Shown here: in pieces, positions 1-9,182 of the stretch
How the letters are laid out: every line of letters begins with the position of its first letter
How positions within the stretch are numbered: position 1 is the stretch's first letter
DNA from: Natrinema zhouii
GTDB taxonomy: Archaea > Halobacteriota > Halobacteria > Halobacteriales > Natrialbaceae
DNA: 64,000 nt
Direction of reading: 5' to 3'
Assembly (NCBI RefSeq): GCF_013456555.2
Contig: NZ_CP059154.1
Coordinates: 496,001-560,000 of the forward strand
The notes under the pieces: generated by a model
Database searches by the model: none
The model's input: only the letters and a program-made list of their open reading frames with translations
Told to the model about the DNA's origin: nothing
Made by a program: the position numbers and the translations under genes

Positions 1-367
1 GCTCGAGCAGCGTCGAGAGGACGACCGGATGGTTGTCGCTGACGATCGCGAGGGGCTGCTCGAGCGACCGAACCGCGGAGATGTCGTCGTAGACCGATCG
101 CAGCCCGCGTTCGACCGCGTCGCACTGGGTCCGGACCATCTCTCGGGCGGCCCGTGCACAGAACGCGTCCGTCTCGATGCCGAGGCCGTGACACCGCCGG
201 GCGATCGACTCGAAGTCGCCGGACGTGAACGCACGGAGCGTCTCGGCCGCCGGCCCGGCACACTCGAGTTTCTCGTACGTTCGACCGAGCGCGGCGGACA
301 GCCGCTGGGAGGAGGGGGTCTCGACCACGACCCCGTCGAAGTCGAACAGGACCGCATCGTACACCAT
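1..367 (-). CDS. HAD-superfamily hydrolase, 3' end outside window
   Basis: Only the first 122 codons lie in the window; the gene runs off the left edge. The N-terminus reads MVYDAVLFDFDGVVVET, the HAD motif I (DFDGV, residues 9-13) with both catalytic aspartates. A later AIVSDN segment fits motif II. Family members are phosphatases of the phosphoglycolate/beta-phosphoglucomutase type acting on small phosphorylated substrates in the cytoplasm; the substrate cannot be told from this part. The ATG was chosen because it sits directly before motif I and about 30 bp from an AT-rich TATA-like box. It is divergent from the aldehyde ferredoxin oxidoreductase gene. Confidence 0.85.
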   Translation of the reverse strand, partial: MVYDAVLFDFDGVVVETPSSQRLSAALGRTYEKLECAGPAAETLRAFTSGDFESIARRCHGLGIETDAFCARAAREMVRTQCDAVERGLRSVYDDISAVRSLEQPLAIVSDNHPVVLSTLLE

Positions 368-392
368 ACTGCCAGGGCGTTTTCCCGCAGCG

Positions 393-400
393 AATATAAT
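393..400 (-). promoter_or_regulatory. TATA-like box for the HAD hydrolase gene
   Basis: The AT run aatataat (attatatt on the minus strand) is centred about 30 bp upstream of the ATG at 367. That spacing is the one expected for an archaeal promoter driving a leaderless or nearly leaderless transcript. Call rests on position and composition only. Confidence 0.5.
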
Positions 401-488
401 TCTGTTGAGCCGATTGGCACCGCTGGCACTCTCAAATAGTCCGTCGAACGGATCCAGAGCTAAGAGGCTCCTCGTGGAATGGGGTAGC

Positions 489-2195
489 ATGCTCCACGCA
501 GACGGGCCACTCCTCTCCATCGATGTCGGCGAGCGAACGGCGACCGAGACGACCATCGACGGCGTTCTCGAGGCGGCCGTCGGTGGGCGGGCAGCCGCGA
601 CCCGACTGGCTCACGAGCGAATCCCGTTCGACGCGGATCCCTTCGGCCCCGAGAACCGCGCGTATCTCGCCACGGGACCGCTCCAGCAGTCCCGAATGTC
701 CTTTACCGGCCGAATGAACATGACCGGGCTCTCGCCGCTGACCGACGGACTGGTCTCGACCAACGCGGGGGGCTACCTCTCGCGGAACTTCGTCGGAACG
801 GGGATCAGCGTCCTCGAACTAGCGGGGCAGAGCGACGAGTTGCTGGCCGTCCACGTCACGGATGGCGAATCACTCTCGTCGGGCAGCGAAGCGGCGTCGC
901 GTCCGCGCGTCGCGTTCGAGGCGGTCCCCGAACTCGAGGGAGCGACGGTTCCGGAGACCTCCGCGTATATGGCCGAACACCACGATCTCGGCCCGGACAA
1001 CTGCATCGCGATCGGTCCCGCCGGCGAGAATCGGGTTCGGTTCGCCTCGGTGATGACGTTCGACTCGCGAGCGTTCGGGCGCGGCGGGCTGGGCGCTGTT
1101 CTGGGATCGAAGAACGTCAAGTGCGTCACCTTCGACGGGGACGCCGCGCCGCCGATCGAAATCCCGAACCCGCCGGAGATGGACGTTCACCGGGAGGCGG
1201 CACAGTCGGACGACCTGCTGCGACGACGGGGGACGACGGGCAGCACCGAGTTCATCAACGACAACTTCTCGCTGCCGACCAGATACTTCAGCGAGTACGG
1301 GTTCGAACACGCCGACCGAATCGGCGGTGCCGCCGTCGAGGAGAAGAAGTACGAGAAGGGCGCGTGCTCGGCCTGTGCGTACGCCTGCAAGCTCCCCACT
1401 CGGGACGAGGAGACGGGCGTCGAAACCGAGGGACCGGAGTTCGAAACCGTCTACGCGTTCGGCTCGAGCCAGGGTGTCGACGACATCGTCGACGTAATGA
1501 GAGCGAACGAGCTGTGTGACTCCCTCGGAATGGACACGATCTCCGCCGGGATCACCGTCGCAGCCTACCTCGCGAGTGAAGACGAGTTCGGCAACGCGGA
1601 CCTCGCTCGTGAGCTCACGGAGCAGATCGCGTACCGCGAGGGGATCGGCAACACCCTCGCCGAGGGCCTCGACCGCTGCCACGACGAGCTTGACGTCGAC
1701 AACTACACCGTCAAGGGGCTGGAGTTCGCCGCCCACGACGGGCGCGTTCTCCATGGGCAGGGGCTCTCCTACGCCGTCGCGAACCGCGGCGCGGACCACA
1801 TGTACGCCGGACTGATGAACCTCGAGTATAGCGGCGAACTCGATCCGGAGGGAACCCTCGGAAAGGTCGAACGACTCGTCCGCGAGGAGAACGCGGCGGC
1901 GTTCCGCGATACGGGCATTATCTGTGCGTTCGGCAGCAGCTATGTCACGGAGGACCGTCTGGAAGCGCTGTTCGACGCCGACTACGAGGACCTCATGGAG
2001 ATCGGGGCGCAGACGGTTCGCCTCGAGCGCCACTTCAACAACCAGCGCGGCTTCGACCGGGGCGACGACGAGCTGCCGTACGAGATCCCGGACCTCGAGC
2101 GGGCGATCGACGAGTACTACGCGACGCGCGGCTGGACGGACGACGGAATCGTTCCGGACGCGGCGCTCGAGTCGGTCGTGCCCTCGGCGGACTGA
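489..2195 (+). CDS. Aldehyde ferredoxin oxidoreductase (tungsten enzyme)
   Basis: The 568-residue product matches the AOR family (about 600 residues). These enzymes oxidise aldehydes to acids with ferredoxin, using a tungsto-bispterin and one [4Fe-4S] cluster. Visible signatures are the cluster motif CxxCxxxC at C293, C296 and C300, a fourth candidate cysteine at C479 in GIICAFGSS, and the LCDSLGMD block shared by AOR proteins. The open frame extends upstream to 225, but that part overlaps the divergent HAD gene; ATG 489 is preferred because homology begins there. A MoaD-like gene faces it 40 bp downstream, which fits a pterin cofactor need. The physiological aldehyde is unknown. Confidence 0.93.
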   Translation: MLHADGPLLSIDVGERTATETTIDGVLEAAVGGRAAATRLAHERIPFDADPFGPENRAYLATGPLQQSRMSFTGRMNMTGLSPLTDGLVSTNAGGYLSRNFVGTGISVLELAGQSDELLAVHVTDGESLSSGSEAASRPRVAFEAVPELEGATVPETSAYMAEHHDLGPDNCIAIGPAGENRVRFASVMTFDSRAFGRGGLGAVLGSKNVKCVTFDGDAAPPIEIPNPPEMDVHREAAQSDDLLRRRGTTGSTEFINDNFSLPTRYFSEYGFEHADRIGGAAVEEKKYEKGACSACAYACKLPTRDEETGVETEGPEFETVYAFGSSQGVDDIVDVMRANELCDSLGMDTISAGITVAAYLASEDEFGNADLARELTEQIAYREGIGNTLAEGLDRCHDELDVDNYTVKGLEFAAHDGRVLHGQGLSYAVANRGADHMYAGLMNLEYSGELDPEGTLGKVERLVREENAAAFRDTGIICAFGSSYVTEDRLEALFDADYEDLMEIGAQTVRLERHFNNQRGFDRGDDELPYEIPDLERAIDEYYATRGWTDDGIVPDAALESVVPSAD

Positions 2196-2234
2196 GAGCG
2201 GGGTAGCGCGAGAGGCTGAATCACACCCGCCCGC

Positions 2235-2513
2235 TCACCCGCCGTACACCGATGGAACCAGCCGAATCACGGCGTCGTCCGTCAGTTCCGTCTCGAGGCC
2301 ATCGATGTGGACGACGTTCTTCGTGTCCCTGGTGACGACCGTGTCTCCCGCCAGCCCGTCCCCGTCGTCTGCCACGAGTTCGCCCTCGAGCGGGTACGCG
2401 TCCTCGAGTTCGGCCAGGAGTTCGCCGACGGTTTCGGCCTCGGTTTCGTGGGACACGGTCTTCTCGCCGACCGCGTCCCGAAAGGGGCCGAAGAAGACGC
2501 ACTCGAGTTGCAC
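2235..2513 (-). CDS. MoaD/SAMP-like ubiquitin-fold protein
   Basis: This 92-residue protein starts with a beta-grasp strand (MQLECVFFGPFRDAVG) and ends in VYGG. A terminal Gly-Gly is the hallmark of MoaD sulfur carriers and archaeal SAMP modifiers, where it is adenylated by an E1-like enzyme and becomes a thiocarboxylate or an isopeptide bond. Its length and ending suggest a SAMP3-like member, though that is a family guess. Tail-to-tail placement with the tungsten oxidoreductase gene suggests a role in tungstopterin dithiolene synthesis, protein tagging, or both. Confidence 0.85.
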   Translation of the reverse strand: MQLECVFFGPFRDAVGEKTVSHETEAETVGELLAELEDAYPLEGELVADDGDGLAGDTVVTRDTKNVVHIDGLETELTDDAVIRLVPSVYGG

Positions 2514-2613
2514 ACCGTCCCGTTCGACGTGATCGGTCTTGTAGGCGAGGGTTCGGTGGATGACCGTCGACAGAGCAGGAAGAAGACTGGTGATCGGTCG
2601 TCGCCAGTCGGGG

Positions 2614-3438
2614 TTATCGCTCGAGAAACGAGCGAGCCCGCGAATCGAACGTCCGTTTCCGTTCGTGGAACGCGGCGTGTTTCGCGCTCGGCGCGAGCGT
2701 CACGCTCCCGTCCGGAATCCGCTCCGCGGTCTCCCGGGTGATCGGCGGCGGGAAGACCGGATCGCGGCCACCGCCGAACACGAGCGTCGGCCGATCGATC
2801 TCCTCGAGTCGGTCGCGGCTATCGAATCCCAGTGCGAACTCGAGCGATCGCCACACGTCAGCGGGTTCTGCCGGGCGGGGCTGGAGGAATCGACCGACGG
2901 TCTGGACGGTAAGCGGATACGCGATCGCCCGACCGTCCGAGAACATCACGGTGGCGAGCGTCGACCGGATCGACGCCCAGTCGTGCTCGCGAGCGGAGCC
3001 CTCGAGCCGTCGGACGGTCGGGTGAGCGTCCTCGTCGATACGACAGCCGCTGTTCGCGAGCACGAGCCGGTCGATCAGTTCGGGGTGCCGGCGAGCCAGT
3101 TCCTGGCCGATCATCCCGCCCATCGAGACGCCGACGATGTCGACCGCTTCGTACTCGTCGGCGATTTCCTCGAGTGCTTCTCGATGTGACTCGACGGCGT
3201 CGTCAGCGTCGTATCCCGCCGGCAGACCGCGCGGCCGGCTGAGGAGGTAGACCGTGTACTCGTCGAGGTAGCGCGCGAAGTACGGTGCGAGCCCCCAGCC
3301 CGTAAACGGCGGATACTCTCCCGGAAACATCGCGTCGCCGATCCCGGGGAGGACGACGAGCGCTCGCGAACCGCGTCCGGTCCCGGCGCTCACGTAGGGG
3401 TGAGAACCGGGAAGCTCCCCGGTATCGCTGCGTATCAC
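2614..3438 (-). CDS. Alpha/beta-fold hydrolase
   Basis: The 274-residue product has the nucleophile elbow GVSMGG with Ser105, an acid in FGGGRDPVF (Asp226) and a late histidine (His254 or His258 in SAKHAAFH). This is the full catalytic triad of a cytoplasmic alpha/beta hydrolase. The substrate is not evident. Translation appears to start at GTG 3438, three bases after the stop of the DUF892-like gene, so the two are probably cotranscribed. Confidence 0.85.
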   Translation of the reverse strand: MIRSDTGELPGSHPYVSAGTGRGSRALVVLPGIGDAMFPGEYPPFTGWGLAPYFARYLDEYTVYLLSRPRGLPAGYDADDAVESHREALEEIADEYEAVDIVGVSMGGMIGQELARRHPELIDRLVLANSGCRIDEDAHPTVRRLEGSAREHDWASIRSTLATVMFSDGRAIAYPLTVQTVGRFLQPRPAEPADVWRSLEFALGFDSRDRLEEIDRPTLVFGGGRDPVFPPPITRETAERIPDGSVTLAPSAKHAAFHERKRTFDSRARSFLER

Positions 3439-3441
3439 GAG

Positions 3442-3951
3442 TTACGACGGCGTCAGCCGATCCCACAGGGACTTCATGTCCTTCGCGGTCGCCAAGGTTT
3501 CGAGTTCGCGGAACGCGGATTTCTCCTCGTCGTAGTTCGACTCGAGCGGCTGTTGGACGTCGTTACCGAGTTCGAGTTGCTCCCCGAGCGTCGTCAGCCC
3601 CTCGTAGGCCGTCATCTCGACGCGCTCGGTCATCATCCCCGCGTTCAGGTAGACCATGTTGAGCAGTTCGTCGTCCTCGATCTCGGCCTCGAGTTCGCGC
3701 CGGTCCTCCTCGAGCCCGTCGAGGATGGCGCAGTCCCGCGCTTCCGCGGGTCGGTCGAGCGCCGCGAAGACGTCTTCGAGGCGCTGGACCTGCGTGCGCG
3801 TCTCGTCGCGGTGGTCGGCGAAGCCCTGACTCATCCGGTCGTTGGTGGTGTTGCGGGCCATCTCGTCGAGCGTCTCGACGAGTTCCTGTTCGATGTAGTA
3901 CTGTTGGGCGAGCTTGTGTACGAACAGCTCGTGGAGATCGTTCATTGTCAT
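3442..3951 (-). CDS. DUF892/YciE-type ferritin-like protein
   Basis: The product (about 169 residues) matches the DUF892 (YciE/YciF) ferritin-like family: helical, starting MNDLHELFVHKLAQQYYIEQ, with acidic/His residues spaced along the helices (E in EQELVETLDEM, H in FADHRDETR, E in MMTERVEMTAYE). Members are stress-induced and thought to bind a di-iron centre; function is not firmly known. Two ATGs compete (3951 and 3945); the upstream extension to 3987 lacks family similarity. The alpha/beta hydrolase follows after 3 bp. Confidence 0.85.
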   Translation of the reverse strand: MTMNDLHELFVHKLAQQYYIEQELVETLDEMARNTTNDRMSQGFADHRDETRTQVQRLEDVFAALDRPAEARDCAILDGLEEDRRELEAEIEDDELLNMVYLNAGMMTERVEMTAYEGLTTLGEQLELGNDVQQPLESNYDEEKSAFRELETLATAKDMKSLWDRLTPS

Positions 3952-4076
3952 ACAAGTAGACTTTAGTGACCAGTTGCTTAGTCGCACGCCCCGAACACGC
4001 AGGCGTGGCGCTGTCGGCCGATTTCACTGCCCGGCTGCCGACGAACACCGACCGAGTTCCCCGCTTTGCCGTTCGA

Positions 4077-4634
4077 TCACGGGACGTCGTCCGGAACGTC
4101 GAAATCGTGGAAGTGCTCGCCCTTCTCCTTGCTGAGAATGTCCAGCGCCGCCGACGCGCCGTCGCCCGCGGCGATCACGGCCTGCCACTCCTCGTCCCGG
4201 ACCATCGCGCCCGTCGCGTACAGGTCCTCGATGCTCGTCTCCGTGTCGAGATCGACGTCGACAGTGCCGTCGTCGGCGAAGTCGACCTCGAGGTCCTCCG
4301 CCATCGAGCGGTCGGCACCGGTCGCGAGTACCGCGTAGTCCGCTTCGTACTCGCCGTCCTCGGTCTCGACCCGGAAGCCGTCGTCGCCGGGATCGACGTC
4401 GGTGACTTCCTCGCCGACGCGGACGTCGGCTCCGCGGTCGCGGACCTGTCCGCGCGTGAGTTCCATGAACTCGCTGCCGCTGATGCTTCGAATCCCGGGA
4501 TAGTTGAACAGGTGGGCCTTGTGCATCCACGTCTCGTCCGTGTCGAAGACGACCGTCTCGAGGCCGTTCTTCGCGGTGAACAGCGCTGCGCTCAGGCCGG
4601 CGGCACCGCCGCCGACGATTGCGACGTCTGGCAT
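4077..4634 (-). CDS. Short FAD-dependent oxidoreductase, thioredoxin-reductase-like
   Basis: The 185-residue product opens with the Rossmann FAD motif VAIVGGGAAGLSAA and has the ATGAMVRDEEWQAVIAAGDG C-terminal FAD segment of the thioredoxin reductase family. It is far shorter than thioredoxin reductases (about 320 residues): the NADPH-binding domain and its redox-active CxxC are missing. Such short forms exist in haloarchaea, and the electron donor and acceptor are unknown. The ends look intact, so this is probably a real minimal flavoprotein and not a fragment. Confidence 0.8.
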   Translation of the reverse strand: MPDVAIVGGGAAGLSAALFTAKNGLETVVFDTDETWMHKAHLFNYPGIRSISGSEFMELTRGQVRDRGADVRVGEEVTDVDPGDDGFRVETEDGEYEADYAVLATGADRSMAEDLEVDFADDGTVDVDLDTETSIEDLYATGAMVRDEEWQAVIAAGDGASAALDILSKEKGEHFHDFDVPDDVP

Positions 4635-4790
4635 GGCACCAACGACCAGCGGCGTACCGATAAAGCATTCCGTCAGTCGCGATGACAGACACGTATTACT
4701 GAGCCACGGCCGCGTCGGGACGGCCGTTTCGGGGACCTCGACCCCTGAGACCTTTTGCCTCGAACGTGATAGCGAGAGCCGCTGATTCCA

Positions 4791-6350
4791 ATGTCGGACT
4801 CACCCGAATCCCCGCGCGAAGAGTCGCTGTGGCTGGCCACGACGCCGACGACCGAGTACGAACCGCTCGAGGACGGCCTCGAAGTCGACGTGGCAGTCAT
4901 CGGCGGCGGCATCACCGGGCTGACCGCGGCGATCGAACTCCGAGAGGCCGGTCGCTCCGTCGCGGTGCTCGAGTCGGATCGAATCGTCGAGAGCACGACC
5001 GGTCACACGACGGCCAAACTCACCTCCCAACACGGACTGATCTACGATACGCTCGTCTCCCAGTTCGGCGAGCGGAAGGCGCGGCAGTACGCCGACGCGA
5101 ACGAGGCCGCGATCGATTACGTGGAGCAGCGGATCGAGGAAGCGGATATCGACTGCGACTTTCGGCGGACGGAAGCGTACACGTACGCCGCATCGCCGGA
5201 CGACCGCGGGACGATTCGAGACGAGGTCTCGACCGCCCAGCAAGTCGGCCTCCCCGCCTCCTTCGTCGATGAGACGCCGCTGCCGTTCGACACCGCCGGT
5301 GCGGTCCGCTTCGACGAGCAAGCCGAGTTCCATCCGCGGAAGTACCTGCTGGCGATCGCGGAACGGGTCCACGGCGACGGGAGCTACGTGTTCGAGGAGA
5401 CGCGCGCGCTCGAGGTCGATCCCGGCTCACCGTGTCGCGTCGAAACCGAACACGGTGAGGTCGTCGCCGATGACGTGGTGGTCGCGACGCACTTTCCCGT
5501 CCTCGATCGCGCCGGCTACTTCGCGCGGATGCATCCCCACCGCGCGTATCTGCTCGCCGTTCGGGTCGCGGAGACGCCCCTCGAAGGGATGTTCTACAGC
5601 ACCGATTCGCCGCCGGCGACGATGCGAACGTATTCACCGAGCGCGTCGGCCAGCGGCGGTTCCGACGACGGCGAGCTCCTCTTGGTCGGTGGGCAGAGCC
5701 ACAAGCCCGGAATCGATGGCCCGCCGACCTCCGAACGGTATCGGCGTTGTGAGGCGTTTGCCCGCGAGCACTTCGACGTCGAGTCGATCGAGTACCGCTG
5801 GTCGACGATGGATTACTCGCCGGTGGACGACGTCCCCTTCATCGGGAAGATCGATCCACTGTCGGAGCACGTCTACGTCGGCACCGGATTCGGCGGCTGG
5901 GGGATGACCAACGGCACCGCCGCGGGGATGATCCTCGCCGATCTGATCGTCGAGGACTCGAACCCCTGGGCCGACGTGTTCGACCCCCAGCGGTTCACGC
6001 CGAAAGCGTCGGCCAAGAGCTTCCTCGAGGAGAACGCCACAGTCGGCGGCAGTTTCGTTGGCGATCGGATCAAATCGCTGCTCGCCACGCTCGGAGCCGA
6101 CGGGACGGCCGATCTGCCCCCCGGCGACGCCCATGTCGTTCGGCGCTCGAGCCAGCCGGTCGGCCTCTACCGCGAGGAGGACGGAACGACCCACGCCGTG
6201 TCGGCGACCTGTCCGCACATGGGCTGTCTCGTCCGCTGGAACGACGCCGAGGAGACCTGGGACTGTCCCTGTCACGGCTCGCGGTTCACTCACGAGGGCG
6301 AGGTGCTGTCGGGCCCCGCCGTTGAGGACCTGTTGTACCGAGAGCTCTGA
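4791..6350 (+). CDS. FAD-dependent oxidoreductase fused to a Rieske [2Fe-2S] domain
   Basis: The 519-residue product has an N-terminal DAO-type FAD domain (VAVIGGGITGLTAA, GxGxxG at about residues 38-43) and a C-terminal Rieske domain. The cluster ligands are visible as CPHMGC (C474, H476) and CPCHGS (C492, H495). Fusions of this type pass electrons between an amino-acid/amine-type FAD oxidase core and the iron-sulfur cluster; the substrate is unknown. There is no signal peptide, so it is cytoplasmic. It stands alone on the plus strand. Confidence 0.92.
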   Translation: MSDSPESPREESLWLATTPTTEYEPLEDGLEVDVAVIGGGITGLTAAIELREAGRSVAVLESDRIVESTTGHTTAKLTSQHGLIYDTLVSQFGERKARQYADANEAAIDYVEQRIEEADIDCDFRRTEAYTYAASPDDRGTIRDEVSTAQQVGLPASFVDETPLPFDTAGAVRFDEQAEFHPRKYLLAIAERVHGDGSYVFEETRALEVDPGSPCRVETEHGEVVADDVVVATHFPVLDRAGYFARMHPHRAYLLAVRVAETPLEGMFYSTDSPPATMRTYSPSASASGGSDDGELLLVGGQSHKPGIDGPPTSERYRRCEAFAREHFDVESIEYRWSTMDYSPVDDVPFIGKIDPLSEHVYVGTGFGGWGMTNGTAAGMILADLIVEDSNPWADVFDPQRFTPKASAKSFLEENATVGGSFVGDRIKSLLATLGADGTADLPPGDAHVVRRSSQPVGLYREEDGTTHAVSATCPHMGCLVRWNDAEETWDCPCHGSRFTHEGEVLSGPAVEDLLYREL

Positions 6351-6375
6351 TCGTCGCAGTGAGAATCGATCGCCG

Positions 6376-7125
6376 TTAGGGAAGCGTCACCGCATCGAGA
6401 TCGATGCGGTTCGGTTCGGGAACCGACTCGAGAGGTTTGCTCGAGACGGCAAAATCTCCCCGTTCGACCATCCGTTCCTCCTCGTTGTCCGGGAGTACGA
6501 TCACGCCCTTTGCCAGCAACGGCGCGAGTATGCCCGCCGCCACGGTCCGGGGGTCAGACAGCGGCGCTCGAACGACGACGCGATCGTCCGTCTCGAGCCC
6601 GGTCTCTTCGAGCACCGCGTGTGCGGCCTCGAGCAATTGTCCGTGCGTAACGGTTCGCTCACCGTCGGTCAGGATCGCCGTCTCGGGATCGATAGTTAGC
6701 GGCGGAAACGACGGGTTTTCGGTCCAGATGCCGGCGTCGAAGTGGTGGACGTCCGGCGCGTCGGGGTTCGATCCGTAGCCGACGCGCTGTGCGCCACGCG
6801 GGAGGTCGTACTCCTCGAGGGCCGAAACGGGTGCGACGAGGGCCCGAAAGTCGTCCGCGTCCGCGAGGTCAGTCGGCGGCTCGAAACGGGTGGTTCCCTC
6901 GAGTAGCGTCGTCCCGAAGAAGGCGAGCAGGGCGAGCGGGCCGTCGCCGACGACGCCGACGGTGACGCCCTCGCGAACGCCCGCGTGGCGCAGGAAGTTC
7001 CCGGCCTGCCACGAGGAGGTACACAGCCAGTGGTAGTCGTACTCCCGACCCGTCGCGTCGACGAGTCCGATCCGGTCGTCGCGGAGCTCCCGGGTGAACA
7101 GCTCGTCGACCGTCCCAGCGTTCAT
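6376..7125 (-). CDS. AMP-ligase-like protein lacking most of the family fold
   Basis: The 249-residue product resembles the acyl-CoA synthetase/AMP-binding family only in part: DATGREYDYHWL looks like the N-terminal domain start, and TDGERTVTHGQLLEAAHAVLEETGLETDDRVVV repeats the same kind of motif. The full enzyme is 500-650 residues; the P-loop-like adenylation motif and C-terminal lid are not seen. It may bind a ligand without catalysis, or be a degraded ligase. ATG 7125 is preferred over the upstream start at 7185. It is followed by, and probably unrelated to, the DJ-1 gene. Confidence 0.6.
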   Translation of the reverse strand: MNAGTVDELFTRELRDDRIGLVDATGREYDYHWLCTSSWQAGNFLRHAGVREGVTVGVVGDGPLALLAFFGTTLLEGTTRFEPPTDLADADDFRALVAPVSALEEYDLPRGAQRVGYGSNPDAPDVHHFDAGIWTENPSFPPLTIDPETAILTDGERTVTHGQLLEAAHAVLEETGLETDDRVVVRAPLSDPRTVAAGILAPLLAKGVIVLPDNEEERMVERGDFAVSSKPLESVPEPNRIDLDAVTLP

Positions 7126-7212
7126 ACTCGAGACTGGGCACCGGGGCGGAAAAAGGACGCCGACTCGCGTCGCCGGCGTCGCCATCGCAACCCGCCGTAC
7201 GGCGGGCTGAGG

Positions 7213-7806
7213 TCAGTCGTCCGCGGCCGCCGGCTCTGCGTGGTCGATGTCCGTCCCGAGACACTCGAGGAACTGCGCGAGCCACTCGGGGTGGTCCGGC
7301 CACGCCTGTCCCGTTACGAGATTTCCATCGCGCGTGACGCCGTCTTCCCAGGTGCCGCCCGAGATCCGGACGTCCGCCTCGAGGGCCGGATAGCCGGTAC
7401 AGGTCCGTCCCTCGAGCACGTCCGCCGCGGCGAGGATCTGGATTCCGTGACACAGCGCCGCGACCGGTTTGTCCGCCTCGAAGAAGTGGCGGGTTATCTC
7501 GAGCACCTCGTCGTACGTTCGGAGGTACTCGGGTGCGCGCCCGCCCGGAACGACGAGCGCGTCGTAGTCGGCGGGATCGATGTCCTCGAAGTCGTGGTTT
7601 AGTTCGAATTGGTGCCCCGGCTTCTCGGTGTAGGTCTGGTCGCCCTCGAAGTCGTGGATAGCGGTCGGACAGGTGTCCCCGGTTTCCTTCTCCGGACAGA
7701 CGGCGTGGACCTCGTGGCCGACCATCTGGAGCGCCTGAAACGGGACCATGATCTCGTAGTCCTCGACGAAGTCACCGGCGAGGAGCAGTATCTGTTGTGC
7801 TGACAT
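7213..7806 (-). CDS. DJ-1/PfpI family protein
   Basis: The 197-residue product has the DJ-1/PfpI nucleophile elbow VAALCHGIQ (Cys119-His120) and the conserved acidic residue near the N-terminus in [10 protein letters not shown]. Family members act as glyoxalase/deglycase-like or stress-protective proteins in the cytoplasm. The annotated ATG at 7806 begins [16 protein letters not shown], directly before the first strand; an upstream in-frame start at 7836 is less likely. The exact substrate is unknown. Confidence 0.9.
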   Translation of the reverse strand: MSAQQILLLAGDFVEDYEIMVPFQALQMVGHEVHAVCPEKETGDTCPTAIHDFEGDQTYTEKPGHQFELNHDFEDIDPADYDALVVPGGRAPEYLRTYDEVLEITRHFFEADKPVAALCHGIQILAAADVLEGRTCTGYPALEADVRISGGTWEDGVTRDGNLVTGQAWPDHPEWLAQFLECLGTDIDHAEPAAADD

Positions 7807-7977
7807 GGGTATCCTCGTCCGATCGTTCGGTCGCAACAGCCATAGTCTATGCTGTACGATACCGTAACACTCATAACAGCAGCCAACCCGCTCCCTCGAC
7901 CGCTCGAGGGCGGCTGCTCGAGCGAAATCGCGTGACGAGTGTCCGAGAGGTGAATCACTCGAGCGCCGTCAGTCTCC

Positions 7978-9105
7978 TCAGACGACGCCGTGATCCCGGT
8001 AAAACCGTCGCGTTCGATCGTCAGCGAGCAGCGGTCGGTGTACCTGGAGCGATGCGACGCCCGGATAGCTGTTGGCCTCGATGATCTGGAACTCGCCTTC
8101 GTCGGTGACGACCAGATCCCAGCCGACGTAGGGTGTGTGGGAGAGCGTTTCCGCGATCTCGAGCAAGCGGTCTCGCGTTTCCTCCCAGCCGGGAATCTCT
8201 GTTCCCTCGATACGAGCGCCGGTCTCGGGGTGACTCTCGTGCCAGTCGACGATACCGTCGTGTGGATACTCCGCACCCACACTGAGCGCGCCCGTCTCGC
8301 GATCGATCTCTGCGCTCAATCCGCCGTTCGAGAAGTTGTCCACGGGGACGGAGTCCCCCGTTCCGATCCGTTGAATCGCGATCGGGATGAACGCCTCTCC
8401 CGCCCGCTCGTCGTACATCGTCAGGACCCGGAGCGTGTTCACCGTGTCGGGGAACAACTCGTCCGCGTAGTCGGCCTGTTGGACGAACTCGCAGACGAGG
8501 TAGTCCTCGAGGCCCGCGAGCGTCTCGACGAGGTCGGACTCGCTCGTCCGCTCGCCGTCGAACCGGTATTCGCCGTCCACCCGCTCGAGGAAGTGAACGT
8601 TGTTCCCGCCGCCGCCGCTGAACCACTTCAACACGAGCCGGTCCCCGTCCGAGAGGGCGTCGTCGAGCCAGTCGATCGGTTCCTCGGTCGGCCGCGTCGT
8701 CGCCGATCCGGGCGAATGCTCGAGTTCGATGCCCCCGTCGGTCAGCGCCGACTCTTCGGCGGGATCGAACGTGTGAAAGCGCCCGTCGTTGAGCAGCCCG
8801 TACACGGTCGGACGGTGAGCCGGGAACTCCCCGAGGACCCGGTGGAAGGCGAGTTTGTTGTCGATCAACGCGTTCCAGTGGCCGTTGATTCGCTTCGTTC
8901 CGACGAAGCGCTGGTAATCAGTGAGATAATCGGCGGGGTCGTTCGACTCGAAGTCGTAGATAACGCCGGACTTGCTCAGAAAGCCGCGTCGATAGAGCTG
9001 GAGTCGGCGACGGGGGGAAAGATCGAACGATGACCCGGACCGCCGTTCCGCCCGGAGTAGCTTCCGCAGCCGATTCGCCGACCGGTAGGTTCCAACGATG
9101 TTCAT
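7978..9105 (-). CDS. ATP-grasp protein, sugar-transfer-associated type
   Basis: The product (375 residues from ATG 9105; a GTG lies one codon upstream) matches the sugar-transfer-associated ATP-grasp family. Visible features are the ATP-grasp lysine/loop region RLVLKWFSGGGGNNVHFL, the central VCEFVQQ strand, a VNTLRVLT block and the metal-binding end WDLVVTDEGEFQIIEANSYPG. Such enzymes form amide or ester links with ATP and are often found near surface-polysaccharide genes. No partner is adjacent here, so the substrate stays open. Confidence 0.8.
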   Translation of the reverse strand: MNIVGTYRSANRLRKLLRAERRSGSSFDLSPRRRLQLYRRGFLSKSGVIYDFESNDPADYLTDYQRFVGTKRINGHWNALIDNKLAFHRVLGEFPAHRPTVYGLLNDGRFHTFDPAEESALTDGGIELEHSPGSATTRPTEEPIDWLDDALSDGDRLVLKWFSGGGGNNVHFLERVDGEYRFDGERTSESDLVETLAGLEDYLVCEFVQQADYADELFPDTVNTLRVLTMYDERAGEAFIPIAIQRIGTGDSVPVDNFSNGGLSAEIDRETGALSVGAEYPHDGIVDWHESHPETGARIEGTEIPGWEETRDRLLEIAETLSHTPYVGWDLVVTDEGEFQIIEANSYPGVASLQVHRPLLADDRTRRFYRDHGVV

Positions 9106-9182
9106 CACCGACGACTGACGGGCCCCAGCCCATATTTATCGGTGAGATAATGGTCGTGCCCGCTGTGGAAACTGTCCGCTCG

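Noticed and set aside
870-2033. 387-residue minus-strand frame opposite the AOR gene
   Set aside because: It is antisense to a gene with strong family motifs and has an arginine/valine pattern typical of shadow frames in high-GC DNA.
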